This document shows positions 10,094-18,276 of a DNA stretch of 33,646 nucleotides, piece by piece. A program made the translations under genes and the position numbers. Source of the stretch: Limobrevibacterium gyesilva. Lineage in GTDB: Bacteria > Pseudomonadota > Alphaproteobacteria > Acetobacterales > Acetobacteraceae. Where the stretch lies: assembly GCF_025989185.1 (NCBI RefSeq), contig NZ_JAPDNT010000041.1, positions 1-33,646 of the forward strand, read 5' to 3'. Numbering within the stretch: the first letter of the stretch is position 1; every line of letters begins with the position of its first letter. The notes under the pieces were generated by a model that had not been told where the DNA came from, did no database searches, and saw nothing but the letters and a program-made list of their open reading frames with translations.

Positions 10094-10537
10094 GTGGTCG
10101 GCCGGCTGGGCCGCGGCCCGGAGGCCGAGCTGTTCGCCCGCTACAACGACCGCGTGCGCCCGAAGCTGCGCGTGACCGAGATCGCCGAGGCCCGCGGCAG
10201 CGCCGCCGAGATCAAGCGCCGCGAGGCCGTGGCCCTGTTGGCGGCCGTGCCGGCCGGGGCGTTCGCCGTCGCCCTCGACCTCGGCGGCCGCGTGCTGGAC
10301 AGCGAATCCTTCGCCGCCCAGCTGACGCGCTGGCGCGATACCGGCAAGCAGCTCTGCTTCCTGATCGGCGGCGCCGAAGGCCTTGACGCATCGGTGATCG
10401 CGCGCGCCGACCAGGTCCTGTCGCTGGGGCCGCTCACCTGGCCGCATCTGCTGGTGCGCGTGCTGCTGGCCGAGCAACTGTTCCGCGCCCGTGCCATCGC
10501 CGCCGGCCATCCCTACCACCGGGCCGGCCGGCCTTGA
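10094..10537 (+). CDS. rlmH: 23S rRNA pseudouridine-1915 N3-methyltransferase RlmH
   Basis: A SPOUT-fold enzyme that methylates pseudouridine 1915 in helix 69 of 23S rRNA. Recognisable segments are [77 protein letters not shown] with the SAM-binding glycine loop, [19 protein letters not shown], and a C-terminal HPYHRAGRP as in other RlmH. GTG 10094 is the first conventional start, but it cuts into the first beta strand (LLVVVGRL). CTG 10073, overlapping the end of rsfS, would restore the usual N-terminus at 154 residues. It lies within the nadD-rsfS-rlmH set of overlapping genes. Confidence 0.9.
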   Translation: MVGRLGRGPEAELFARYNDRVRPKLRVTEIAEARGSAAEIKRREAVALLAAVPAGAFAVALDLGGRVLDSESFAAQLTRWRDTGKQLCFLIGGAEGLDASVIARADQVLSLGPLTWPHLLVRVLLAEQLFRARAIAAGHPYHRAGRP

Positions 10538-10630
10538 GCCCCCTGTCCCCCACCCCACCGCGGCCCAATCCCATTGTTCACGTGGTCGCATAGCGGTAGG
10601 GAACACCCGGCCGTTCCGCAGGAGTCCCCG

Positions 10631-12160
10631 ATGCCCCCCACACCGCGCCCCGTCATGCTCGTGATCCTCGACGGCTGGGGCTGGCGGGAGGACACGGCGG
10701 ACAACGCCGTGCGCCAGGCCCGCACGCCGAATTTCAGCCGCCTGTGGCAGACCTGCCCGCACGCCTTCCTGGGCGCGAGCGGCCTGGATGTCGGCCTCCC
10801 GGCGGGGCAGATGGGCAACTCCGAAGTCGGGCACCTCAACATCGGCGCCGGGCGCGTGGTGATGCAGGACCTGCCGCGCATCGGCCAGAGCGTCGCCGAC
10901 GGATCGCTGCGCACGCGCCCGGCGCTGCTGGACCTGATCGCCAAGCTGAAGGCCTCCGGCGGCACCTGCCATCTGCTTGGCCTGGTCTCGCCCGGCGGCG
11001 TGCATTCCCACCAGGACCACGGCGTCGCCCTGGCGCGCGCCGTCGCCGCGGCCGGCATCCCGATCGTGGCGCACGCCTTCACCGATGGCCGCGACACGCC
11101 GCCCCGCTCGGCCGGCGAGGACATCCGCCGCTTCCTCGCGGCCCTGCCGGACGGCGTGCGGATCGCCACCGTCAGCGGCCGCTACTACGCCATGGACCGC
11201 GACAAGCGCTGGGACCGCGTCGCCAAGGCCTACATGGCCATCGCCGAAGGCCAGGGCCCCAGCTTCGCGGATGCCGCCAGCGTGGTGGACGCCGCCTATG
11301 GCAGCGGCGTCACCGACGAGTTCGTGGTGCCGGCCGTCGTCGCCGACTACCGCGGCATGAAGGACGGCGACGGCATATTGTGCTTCAATTTCCGCGCCGA
11401 CCGCGTGCGTGAGATCCTCGGCGCCCTGGTCGATCCCGCCTTCACCGGCTTCGAGCGCCCGCGCCGCATCGCTTTCGCCGCCGCGGCCGGCATGACCAGC
11501 TACAGCGACGCACTGGCGCGCCATCTCGGCGTGCTGTTCCCGCCGCAGACCATGGACAACCTGCTCGGCCAGGTCGTCGCCCGCGCCGGCCGCACCCAGC
11601 TGCGCATGGCCGAGACGGAGAAATACGCGCACGTCACCTACTTCCTGAACGGCGGCGAGGAGACGCCCAACCCCGGCGAGGACCGCATCATGGTCCCCTC
11701 GCCCAAGGTCGCGACCTACGACCTTCAGCCCGAGATGTCCGCGCCTGAGCTGGCCGACAAGGCCGTCGCCGCCATCGGGTCCGGCAAATACGATCTGATC
11801 GTGCTCAATTTCGCCAATCCCGACATGGTTGGCCACACCGGCAGCCTTGCCGCCGCCATCAAGGCCGTGGAAACCGTGGACGCCGGCCTGGGCCGCATCG
11901 CCGACGCCATCACCGCCGCCGGCGGCGCCCTGTTGGTGACCGCCGACCATGGCAACTGCGAAATGATGCGCGACCCCGCCACCGGCGGCCCCCACACCGC
12001 CCATACCACCAACAAGGTCCCGGTCCTGCTGCTCAGCAACCCCGGCGCCCCCCTGCATGACGGCCGCCTGGCCGACATCGCCCCCACCCTGCTGCAGCTG
12101 CTCCGGCTGCCGCAGCCACCGGAGATGACGGGCCGGCGGCTGACGGAGCCGACTGCGTGA
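10631..12160 (+). CDS. gpmI: 2,3-bisphosphoglycerate-independent phosphoglycerate mutase
   Basis: Interconverts 3- and 2-phosphoglycerate in glycolysis and gluconeogenesis using two metal ions. The 509-residue protein starts with VMLVILDGWGWRE. GNSEVGHLNIGAGR contains the catalytic Ser that carries the phosphate. HAFTDGRDTPPRSA and SGRYYAMDRDKRWDR follow, and the metal-binding C-terminal motifs are NPDMVGHTG and TADHGNCEMM. ATG 10631 is chosen because GGAG lies 6 bases upstream. A GTG at 10574 is less likely. The stop overlaps the next gene's GTG (GTGA), coupling glycolysis and envelope genes in one transcript. Confidence 0.96.
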   Translation: MPPTPRPVMLVILDGWGWREDTADNAVRQARTPNFSRLWQTCPHAFLGASGLDVGLPAGQMGNSEVGHLNIGAGRVVMQDLPRIGQSVADGSLRTRPALLDLIAKLKASGGTCHLLGLVSPGGVHSHQDHGVALARAVAAAGIPIVAHAFTDGRDTPPRSAGEDIRRFLAALPDGVRIATVSGRYYAMDRDKRWDRVAKAYMAIAEGQGPSFADAASVVDAAYGSGVTDEFVVPAVVADYRGMKDGDGILCFNFRADRVREILGALVDPAFTGFERPRRIAFAAAAGMTSYSDALARHLGVLFPPQTMDNLLGQVVARAGRTQLRMAETEKYAHVTYFLNGGEETPNPGEDRIMVPSPKVATYDLQPEMSAPELADKAVAAIGSGKYDLIVLNFANPDMVGHTGSLAAAIKAVETVDAGLGRIADAITAAGGALLVTADHGNCEMMRDPATGGPHTAHTTNKVPVLLLSNPGAPLHDGRLADIAPTLLQLLRLPQPPEMTGRRLTEPTA

Positions 12161-13395
12161 GAGAAGGAAGGCCGGGGACGTCGCCCCCCGGCCTCCTCTT
12201 GCTCACATTGCTGGCCACGACCGCGGCTGCCCCGCCGACCCAGCAGCAGGTGCAGGAGGCGGAACGGGCGCGAGCGGCGCAGATCGAGGCACAGCGGGCG
12301 GCGGAGGCGCAGGCGGCGGCGGCGCAGGCGGAGGAGCGGCGGCTGGGGGCGGCGCGGGTGGAAGCGGCGGCCCGGCTGCGGGAGCTGGAATCGGCCACCG
12401 AGGCGGCGGCGGCGCGGGTGGAGGCACTGGCGCAGCGGCGCGCGGCGGCCCAGGCCCGATTGGCGGCGCGGGCGGCGGACATCGCACCGCTGCTGCCCTT
12501 GATCGAGCGCCTGAGCCTGTATCCGGCGGAAACGCTGCTGGCGGTGCCGATGCCGCCGGAGCAGTCGGTGCGTGGGGTTCTGGTGCTCGGCGGCATCGCC
12601 CGGCAACTTGAGACGGAGGCGGCGGCGCTGCGGGCCGAGCAGGCCGAGGTCGCGGCGTTGCAGGCGCAGCTCGATGCCGAGATGCCGAAGCTGGCGGCGG
12701 CCCAGGCGGCCCAGGCGCAGGCCGAGGCAGCGTTGGATGCGCAGATCGCGGCGGCACGCGAGGCGCGGCGCGTGGCCGAGGATGCAGGCGCCGAGGCGGC
12801 GCGCCGGGCGGCGGCCGAGGGGGCGCGGGCGACCAATCTGCGCGCGGCGATCGCGAAGATCGAGGCGGAGCGCCGCGCCGCCGAAGCCCGCGCGAAGGCC
12901 GAGGCCGACGCCGCCGAGCGCCAGAAGCGCGAGGCGGAAGCGAGTGCCGCGCGGGCCCGGCAGGAGGCGCTGGCGCGTCCGGCCGGTCCTGGGGTGGGCG
13001 CGCCGCGCGGCGTGCTGACGGCGCCGGTGGCCGGAACCGTGGTGCGCGGCTTCGGCGAGCCGACGGAGGCGGGGCCGGCGCCGGGCCTGTCCTACGCGGC
13101 GCCGCCAGGCGCGCGGGTGGTGTCGCCCTGTGGCGGGCGGGTGGTTTTTGCCGAACCGTTCCGCAGTTTTGGGCTATTGTTGATCGTGGATTGCGGTGGC
13201 GGTTACCATTTTGTCCTGTCGGGGTTCGATCGCCTGGACGTGCAGGTGGGACAATCCGTGCAGGCCGGGGAGCCGGTGGGGGTGATGCCCAACTGGGACC
13301 CGCGCGGCTCCGCCCCCCGTCCATCGCTGTATGTTGAGTTGCGCCGGGACGGCCAGCCGGTGAATCCGGCTCCGTTCTTGCGTGCAAAGAGCTAG
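12157..13395 (+). CDS. EnvC-like murein hydrolase activator, degenerate LytM domain
   Basis: A 412-residue exported protein with a short hydrophobic N-terminal segment (LLLLTLLATTAAA), a long Ala/Glu/Arg-rich coiled coil over roughly residues 25-270, and a C-terminal LytM/M23 fold. EnvC-type proteins activate peptidoglycan amidases at the division site. The LytM zinc ligands are not conserved: the usual HxGxD position reads APGLSYAAP, and the final HxH reads SLYVEL. This fits a non-catalytic activator rather than an endopeptidase. Two Cys (SPCGGRV and VDCGGGY) could form a disulfide. The GTG start overlaps gpmI, and ctpA follows, the usual alphaproteobacterial order. Confidence 0.85.
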   Translation: MREGRPGTSPPGLLLLTLLATTAAAPPTQQQVQEAERARAAQIEAQRAAEAQAAAAQAEERRLGAARVEAAARLRELESATEAAAARVEALAQRRAAAQARLAARAADIAPLLPLIERLSLYPAETLLAVPMPPEQSVRGVLVLGGIARQLETEAAALRAEQAEVAALQAQLDAEMPKLAAAQAAQAQAEAALDAQIAAAREARRVAEDAGAEAARRAAAEGARATNLRAAIAKIEAERRAAEARAKAEADAAERQKREAEASAARARQEALARPAGPGVGAPRGVLTAPVAGTVVRGFGEPTEAGPAPGLSYAAPPGARVVSPCGGRVVFAEPFRSFGLLLIVDCGGGYHFVLSGFDRLDVQVGQSVQAGEPVGVMPNWDPRGSAPRPSLYVELRRDGQPVNPAPFLRAKS

Positions 13396-13507
13396 CATTC
13401 TTGCCTATGACTATTCTCAGCCTACCTGAATATGCCCGATACCGCGAGCGGCCTGACCGGTCGCGGCTCTGCGGGAAGCTGTGCTGAACGCACAAGGGGA
13501 ATTGCAT

Positions 13508-14896
13508 ATGAAGCTTCGCACTGGGCTGTTGCTGGGTGCCGCGTTCACCGCGGGTATTGCCCTTGGCCCCATCGCCGGCACACTTGAGCGGCAACTCGGC
13601 GTTTCGATCTTTCCGGCAGCGCTGGCCCAGGATGGCGGCCGCGCCGACACCTATCGCCTCTTGTCGCTGTTCGGCGACGTGTTCGAGCGCGTGCGCGCCG
13701 AGTATGTCGAACCGGTCAACGACCGCGAGATGGTCGAGAACGCCATCAACGGCATGCTCACCGGGCTTGATCCGCACAGCAACTACATGAACGCCAAGTC
13801 GTTCCGCGACATGCAGGTGCAGACCCGCGGCGAGTTCGGCGGGCTGGGCATCGAGGTCACCCAGGAGGGCGGCTATATCCGCGTGATCAGCCCGATCGAC
13901 GACACCCCGGCCAGCCGCGCCGGCGTCAAGGCCGGCGACCTGATCCTGGCGCTGGACGGCAAGACCGTGCAGGGGTTGAGCCTGAACGAGGCGGTCGACA
14001 AGATGCGCGGCGCGCCGAACAGCAAGATCACCCTGACCATCAAGCGGACCGGCGTCGATACGCCGCTCCAGCTGTCGATGCAGCGCGAGGTGATCCGCAT
14101 CCAGGTGGTGAAGTCGCGGCTGGAGGGTGGCGACATCGGCTATATCCGCGTGACCAGCTTCAACGAGCAGACCGAAGCCGGGCTGCGCAAGGCGTTCCAG
14201 ACGCTGAAGCAGCAGGCGGGCGACCATCTGCGCGGCATCGTGCTGGACCTGCGCAACAACCCCGGCGGCCTGCTCGACCAGGCGGTGGCGGTGTCCGACG
14301 ACTTCATCTCGCAAGGCGAGATCGTGTCCACCCGCGCCCGCCACGCCGAGGACAGCCAGCGCTGGAACGCCAAGGACGGCGACATCACCGGCGGGCTGCC
14401 GGTGGTGGTGCTGATCAACGGCGGCTCCGCCTCGGCCAGCGAGATCGTGGCCGGCGCCCTGCAGGATCATCGCCGCGCCGTCCTGATCGGCACCCGCAGC
14501 TTCGGCAAGGGCAGCGTGCAGACCGTGATTCCGCTGCCCGGCAACGGCGCCATGCGGCTGACCACGGCGCGCTACTACACGCCGTCCGGCCGGTCGATCC
14601 AGGGCCTGGGCATCGCGCCGGACATCGAGGTGCAGTCCAGCCGCACCGAGGCGCCGCATTTCGGACCAGAGCGCGAGGCGGACCTGAAGGGGGCGCTGAG
14701 CAACACCGGCGGCACCCCGGCCGACCAGGGCCCGCCGGCGCGCACCGACCTGCCGCCGATCGCCAAGCAGGTCCCGAAGCTGCCGCCGGAAGGCGCGCCG
14801 ACTTACGACCCGACCAAGCCGGAGACCGACTTCCAATTGCAGCAGGCGCTGTCGGTGGTCCGCGCGATGCCGCTGAGCAAGCGCGCATCGCGTTGA
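13508..14896 (+). CDS. ctpA: Carboxy-terminal processing protease, S41A family
   Basis: A periplasmic serine protease that trims or degrades envelope proteins from their C-termini. Residues 1-40 hold a signal or anchor segment ending in PAALAQ. A PDZ domain lies at about 105-190 (FGGLGIEVTQEGGYIRVISP, GVKAGDLILALDG). The S41 core has GIVLDLRNNPGGLLDQAV, GGSASASEI with catalytic Ser near 307, and GTRSFGKGSVQT with catalytic Lys near 334. The C-terminus is a Pro-rich tail. ATG 13508 is preferred over GTG 13481 because AAGGGGA sits about 6 bases upstream. Length is 462 residues. A fairly A/T-rich gap of 112 bases precedes it and may hold its own promoter. Confidence 0.94.
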   Translation: MKLRTGLLLGAAFTAGIALGPIAGTLERQLGVSIFPAALAQDGGRADTYRLLSLFGDVFERVRAEYVEPVNDREMVENAINGMLTGLDPHSNYMNAKSFRDMQVQTRGEFGGLGIEVTQEGGYIRVISPIDDTPASRAGVKAGDLILALDGKTVQGLSLNEAVDKMRGAPNSKITLTIKRTGVDTPLQLSMQREVIRIQVVKSRLEGGDIGYIRVTSFNEQTEAGLRKAFQTLKQQAGDHLRGIVLDLRNNPGGLLDQAVAVSDDFISQGEIVSTRARHAEDSQRWNAKDGDITGGLPVVVLINGGSASASEIVAGALQDHRRAVLIGTRSFGKGSVQTVIPLPGNGAMRLTTARYYTPSGRSIQGLGIAPDIEVQSSRTEAPHFGPEREADLKGALSNTGGTPADQGPPARTDLPPIAKQVPKLPPEGAPTYDPTKPETDFQLQQALSVVRAMPLSKRASR

Positions 14897-14951
14897 CCGG
14901 CGTTCGGCTCGGCCGGACGTCCGGCGGCGCGTGACGCCGGCGGCGGGAACG

Positions 14952-16094
14952 ATGGAGCAGCAAGGCCGATGGCGATCGGTCCTGGGTGTCCTGGCGCTGT
15001 TCTGGGGCAGCGTGGCGCTGCTCGCAGGCGGCGGCGCGGCGGTGCTGCAGGTGCTGGGGCCACCGCCCGAAGCGGTGCCAGCGGCCGCGCCCAAAGCGGC
15101 ACGCACGACCGCGCGCGCCGCACCGGCACCCACGACACCGGCGCCCGCTACACCGGCGCCGGACGCAGCTGCGCCTCCTGCGCCCGGCCCGGCCAAACCG
15201 CCGCCGGCAAGGGCCGCCATCGTCGTCGTGCCGCACCCCGGCGCACCGGTGCCGCCGCCGGATCCTGCCTTGCTGGAGCCCTCGCCCGCCTACCGGGGCG
15301 CCAGCCTGCCCCGCATCGGACCAGGGCGGCGGCTGCCGCTGCAGACCTACGCCGCCGGCTACGATCCCGCCGACCCCAGGCCGCGCATCGCGGTGCTGCT
15401 GTCGGGCCTCGGCATGTCGGAGCAGGACAGCGAGGAAGCGATCCGGACCTTGCCCCCGGCCGTGTCCTTCGCCTTTTCGCCCTATGCCTTGCGGCCGGAC
15501 CGGCTGCTCGAAGCCGCGCGCGCCCGCGGGCACGAAGCCCTGCTGTCGATCCCGATGGAGCCGCAGAACTATCCGCTCAACGACGCCGGCAGCTACGCCC
15601 TGTTGACCAGCCTGAGCCAGGGCAACAACGCGCTGCGGCTGGAATGGGCGCTGTCGCGCATCGCCGGCTATGTCGGGGCGACCGGCGGTCTGGGCCGGCT
15701 GCACGGGGAACGCTTCGCCGACGCGCGCGAGCAGATGGGCGCGGTTCTGGAGGAGCTGGCGAGCCGCGGGCTGCTGTATGTCGATCCCCGGCCCGGCGCC
15801 CGCCCCTTCGCCGGCGACGGGCTGCCGCCGCAGCGCAGCGTCGACTTGATGATCGACGCGCCGCCGGTCCGCACCGAGATCGAGGCGAAGCTGGCGCAGC
15901 TGGAGCAGCTCGCGCGCGATCGGGGCAACGCGCTCGGCCTGGCCGACACGCCGCTGCCGGTGACCACCGAGCGGATCGCCGCCTGGGCGGCCACGCTGTC
16001 GCAGCGCGGCTTCGTGCTGACCCCCGTGAGCGCCCTGATAGCAGCGCCTCCGCACGCCGACCCGCAATCCGGCGAGACGAGTACCCCACGATGA
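14952..16094 (+). CDS. Divergent polysaccharide deacetylase family protein
   Basis: A 380-residue exported protein of the divergent polysaccharide deacetylase (YibQ-like) family, found beside ctpA and envC in many Proteobacteria. After a single N-terminal membrane segment (SVLGVLALFWGSVALLAGG) comes a Pro/Ala linker to about residue 100. The catalytic-like domain follows: PRIAVLLSGLGMSEQDSEEA, LPPAVSFAFSPYA, EALLSIPMEPQNYPLNDAG, and a late GLLYVDPRPG segment. The enzymatic activity of this family is not established. ATG 14952 is used, and GTG 14931 would add seven residues. Its TGA overlaps the rppH ATG (ATGA). Confidence 0.88.
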   Translation: MEQQGRWRSVLGVLALFWGSVALLAGGGAAVLQVLGPPPEAVPAAAPKAARTTARAAPAPTTPAPATPAPDAAAPPAPGPAKPPPARAAIVVVPHPGAPVPPPDPALLEPSPAYRGASLPRIGPGRRLPLQTYAAGYDPADPRPRIAVLLSGLGMSEQDSEEAIRTLPPAVSFAFSPYALRPDRLLEAARARGHEALLSIPMEPQNYPLNDAGSYALLTSLSQGNNALRLEWALSRIAGYVGATGGLGRLHGERFADAREQMGAVLEELASRGLLYVDPRPGARPFAGDGLPPQRSVDLMIDAPPVRTEIEAKLAQLEQLARDRGNALGLADTPLPVTTERIAAWAATLSQRGFVLTPVSALIAAPPHADPQSGETSTPR

Positions 16095-16591
16095 GCCCGA
16101 TCGATCCCGAGACCCTGCCCTACCGCCCCAATGTCGGGGCGGTGCTGTTCGGCCCGGGCGGCCGCGTGTTCGTCGCCCGCCGCGCCGACCTGCCGAACGC
16201 CGAAGGCGCGGCCGGCGGCTGGCAACTGCCGCAAGGCGGCATCGACGCGGACGAGGACCCGCGCGGCGCCGTGCTGCGCGAACTGGCCGAGGAGATCGGC
16301 ACCGACCGGGCCGAGATCATCGGCGAGCACCCGGACTGGCTGACCTACGACCTGTCGCGCGAGCTGGTCGGCACGGCCCTGGGGGGACGCTATCGCGGCC
16401 AGAAGCAACGCTGGTTCGCCCTGCGTTTCCTCGGCACCGACGCCGACATCCGCCTGGACCTGGACCCGCACCCGGAATTCGACGCCTGGCGCTGGGCCGA
16501 GCTGGCCGAGCTGCCGGGGCTGGCGATCCCGTTCAAGCGGCCGATCTACGACGTGCTGGCGTTGTCCTTCGCCCGCTTCGCCGGTGGATGA
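16091..16591 (+). CDS. rppH: RNA pyrophosphohydrolase
   Basis: Removes pyrophosphate from the 5' end of primary transcripts, opening them to RNase E decay. The 166-residue protein begins LPYRPNVGAVLFGPGGRVFV and has WQLPQGGIDADEDPRGAVLR continuing to ELAEEIG, the Nudix box (GX5EX7REUXEEXGU). The RppH-specific C-terminal half has YRGQKQRWFALRFLG and FDAWRWAELAELPGLAIPFK, ending in YDVLALSFARF. The length matches the family. It overlaps the upstream deacetylase gene by 4 bases and ends 5 bases before the chosen creA start. Confidence 0.94.
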   Translation: MSPIDPETLPYRPNVGAVLFGPGGRVFVARRADLPNAEGAAGGWQLPQGGIDADEDPRGAVLRELAEEIGTDRAEIIGEHPDWLTYDLSRELVGTALGGRYRGQKQRWFALRFLGTDADIRLDLDPHPEFDAWRWAELAELPGLAIPFKRPIYDVLALSFARFAGG

Positions 16592-16595
16592 GGCA

Positions 16596-17096
16596 ATGCG
16601 GAGCAGGCGATCGCGCCCGGCCCTGCGCAGGGGGCCGCTCGCCGCCGCGCTGCTGGCGGGCCTGCTCGCCCCGGCCCTGGCCGCTGACGGCCCGGCGCGC
16701 ATCGGCACCGTCGACACCACCTTCCGCCTGGTCGGCCGCAATGACCGGATCGTGGTGGACCGCTACGACGATCCGCGGGTGGATGGCGTGTCCTGCTACG
16801 TCTCGCGCGCCGAGACGGGCGGCATCTCCGGGTCGCTGGGCCTGGCAACGGACCCCAGCCGCTTTTCCATCGCCTGCCGCGCCACCGGCCCGGTGACGAT
16901 CAAGGAGGGGCGGCTTCCCGCCAACGAGATCGTGTTCGGCGAAAAGGCCAGCCCGTTCTTCAAGGAGATCCGGGTGTCCCGCCTGTACGACCAGGAGAAG
17001 CGGGTGCTGGTCTACCTGGTCTGGTCCACGTTGAACCTTGCCGCCGGGGGCAGTGCGTTCAACAGCGTGACCGCCGTGCCGCTGGACACGCGGTAG
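16596..17096 (+). CDS. creA: CreA family exported protein
   Basis: A 166-residue protein with a basic N-terminus and a Sec signal peptide (LAAALLAGLLAPALA, cleavage likely before ADG). CreA features follow: IGTVDTTFRLVGRNDRIVVD, YDDPRVDGVSCYVSRAETGG, FSIACRATGPV, and RVLVYLVWSTLNLAAGGSAF. Its two mature Cys could form a disulfide. The family's role is unknown beyond its historical link with the E. coli creABCD locus. ATG 16596 has GGATGAGG just upstream. GTG 16584 overlapping the rppH stop is an alternative. It is the last gene of this plus-strand run. Confidence 0.9.
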   Translation: MRSRRSRPALRRGPLAAALLAGLLAPALAADGPARIGTVDTTFRLVGRNDRIVVDRYDDPRVDGVSCYVSRAETGGISGSLGLATDPSRFSIACRATGPVTIKEGRLPANEIVFGEKASPFFKEIRVSRLYDQEKRVLVYLVWSTLNLAAGGSAFNSVTAVPLDTR

Positions 17097-17128
17097 AAAC
17101 GAAAACGGCGGCCCCGAGGGACCGCCGT
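17096..17128 (-). terminator. Terminator for the PEP-CTERM gene
   Basis: Read on the minus strand, ACGGCGGTCCC and GGGGCCGCCGT form an 11-bp stem (17128-17105) with a G-U pair, followed by TTTTCGTTTC. On the plus strand the stem has a mismatch and no T-run follows. It therefore mainly serves the minus-strand gene but may also slow read-through from creA. Confidence 0.7.
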
Positions 17129-17154
17129 CTGGAAAGGAGAGACCGTGCGCCGGA

Positions 17155-17883
17155 TCAGACGCGGCGCCGACGACGGACCACCGCGCCAAGAGCGACCAGA
17201 CCCACGCCGAGCAGCGAGAGGGAGGCCGGCTCGGGAACGCAGGTCTGCGTCTGATCGCAGCCCGGGGTATAGCCGTATGTCACACCTATAGTTATGTCCG
17301 CGGTTGTGTTCAGCGTGCTGTTGACGTTGCCGCCACCGCCTGATGAACCCTGGAACGTCGTTGTGCTGACCCCGATCAGGCTCTCCCCGCCGCCGACGAT
17401 TTCCCAGCCAGCGTCAATACCGGCACCGGTCAGCGTGATCACGCCAGTGGTGGCGTTCTTGCTAAAGGGGCCGAAGGTCACGACGCCCTGCGAAGGAACG
17501 TTGGTGAAGCCTTGTGACGCCGACGGATTCAGCGCCGAGCCGGCCGCGTTGAATGACCCGGGACCACCGCTGATGCTCAGTGCGCTGCTGATCTGGAAGG
17601 TGAAGGTTTGCGGGTTCGCGGAGGTGTTGGTAAGCGTGCCGCCGGTATTCCACTGGTCGCTGATCGTGAACGTCACTGTATTCAGAGTGCCCAGCGCCGA
17701 ATCGAACAGCGGCAGGAGAAGCGTCGTGTTCAACTCCGTCGTCAAAGTCCCCGTCGTAATCGGGTTCGTGTTCGTGCAGGAGAAAAGGTCGCAGGTCAGA
17801 TTCGGGCTTGCCTGAGCTGAGGCGCCGAACAGGCCGGCTGCGGCAACGATCGCGAGGCTCGCAGTCTTGACCAACATACGCAT
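17155..17883 (-). CDS. PEP-CTERM sorting domain protein
   Basis: A 242-residue exported protein with a Sec signal peptide (ASLAIVAAAGLFGASAQA) and a mature region rich in Thr, Ser, Asn and Gly (beta-sheet surface-protein type). The C-terminal sorting signal is complete: VPEPASLSLLGVGLVALGAV followed by VRRRRRV. Such signals are recognised by EpsH/exosortase, which anchors or releases proteins within an exopolysaccharide context. The central region resembles choice-of-anchor surface proteins, and no enzyme motif is visible. Cys pairs CDLFSC and CDQTQTC could form disulfides. AGGGAGA about 8 bases before ATG 17883 fixes the start. A sigma-54 promoter lies about 90 bases upstream. No exosortase gene is in the window. 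Confidence 0.92.
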   Translation of the reverse strand: MRMLVKTASLAIVAAAGLFGASAQASPNLTCDLFSCTNTNPITTGTLTTELNTTLLLPLFDSALGTLNTVTFTISDQWNTGGTLTNTSANPQTFTFQISSALSISGGPGSFNAAGSALNPSASQGFTNVPSQGVVTFGPFSKNATTGVITLTGAGIDAGWEIVGGGESLIGVSTTTFQGSSGGGGNVNSTLNTTADITIGVTYGYTPGCDQTQTCVPEPASLSLLGVGLVALGAVVRRRRRV

Positions 17884-17970
17884 GAGCTCAGTCTCCCTTG
17901 ACGCAAAACTCGATCAATCTTGATCACGGCCCGCGAGCGGTGCAGACGACGATCATCTCTGGGTTCCTGT

Positions 17971-17987
17971 TAGCAAGCGGCGTGCCA
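17971..17987 (-). promoter_or_regulatory. Sigma-54 (RpoN) promoter of the PEP-CTERM gene
   Basis: On the minus strand TGGCACGCCGCTTGCTA (17987-17971) matches the RpoN consensus TGGCACG-N4-TTGCW exactly, with correctly spaced GG and GC. Transcription would start near 17961, leaving a leader of about 78 bases. Upstream is A/T-rich sequence and a small inverted repeat (CGGGA, 9 bases, TCCCG) around 18045-18065 that could bind an activator. Confidence 0.8.
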
Positions 17988-18276
17988 GGAATTTTTGGTC
18001 AGTTTTTTCAATATGTTGATCAGTTCGATCGGTCTTCGGATCACGGGACTGTAAAAATTCCCGACTCCGTGACGGCCGTGGCCAGCGGCCTCGTGGCGAG
18101 GCGTTCGTTCGCGGTTCCGGATGACCGCCGAATCAGGCCGCCTCTCGCGTCCCGACCACCGGGACGGCGGATGGCCCGCTCAGCTCGATCGGATGGGGCG
18201 GGCAACGATCAAAATCATGTAAAGAACTCTGACAACGGGACGGCCTCGCGTCCGACCGCCGCACGCACCCGTCTGA
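17988..18276. other. Non-coding spacer upstream of the PEP-CTERM gene
   Basis: No gene is supported here. The part nearest the sigma-54 promoter is unusually A/T-rich for this genome (runs of T and A at about 17990-18060), suiting an enhancer or bending region. A 7-bp perfect hairpin (CGTCCCG, loop ACCAC, CGGGACG) lies at 18148-18166, about 110 bases past the DUF4169 stop, without a T-run. Confidence 0.5.

Noticed and set aside
12240-12960. Repeated GCGGCG/GAGGCG-rich tracts suggesting tandem repeats
   Set aside because: They are explained by the Ala/Glu/Arg-rich coiled coil of the EnvC-like protein; no fixed repeat unit was seen.
12203-15220. A 1005-codon open frame on the minus strand
   Set aside because: It is antisense to envC, ctpA and the deacetylase gene, with Ala/Gly/Pro/Arg-rich composition. 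Long antisense frames are expected when third codon positions are nearly all G or C.
18148-18166. Small perfect hairpin as a terminator for the DUF4169 gene
   Set aside because: It lies more than 100 bases past the stop and has no T-run on the minus strand.
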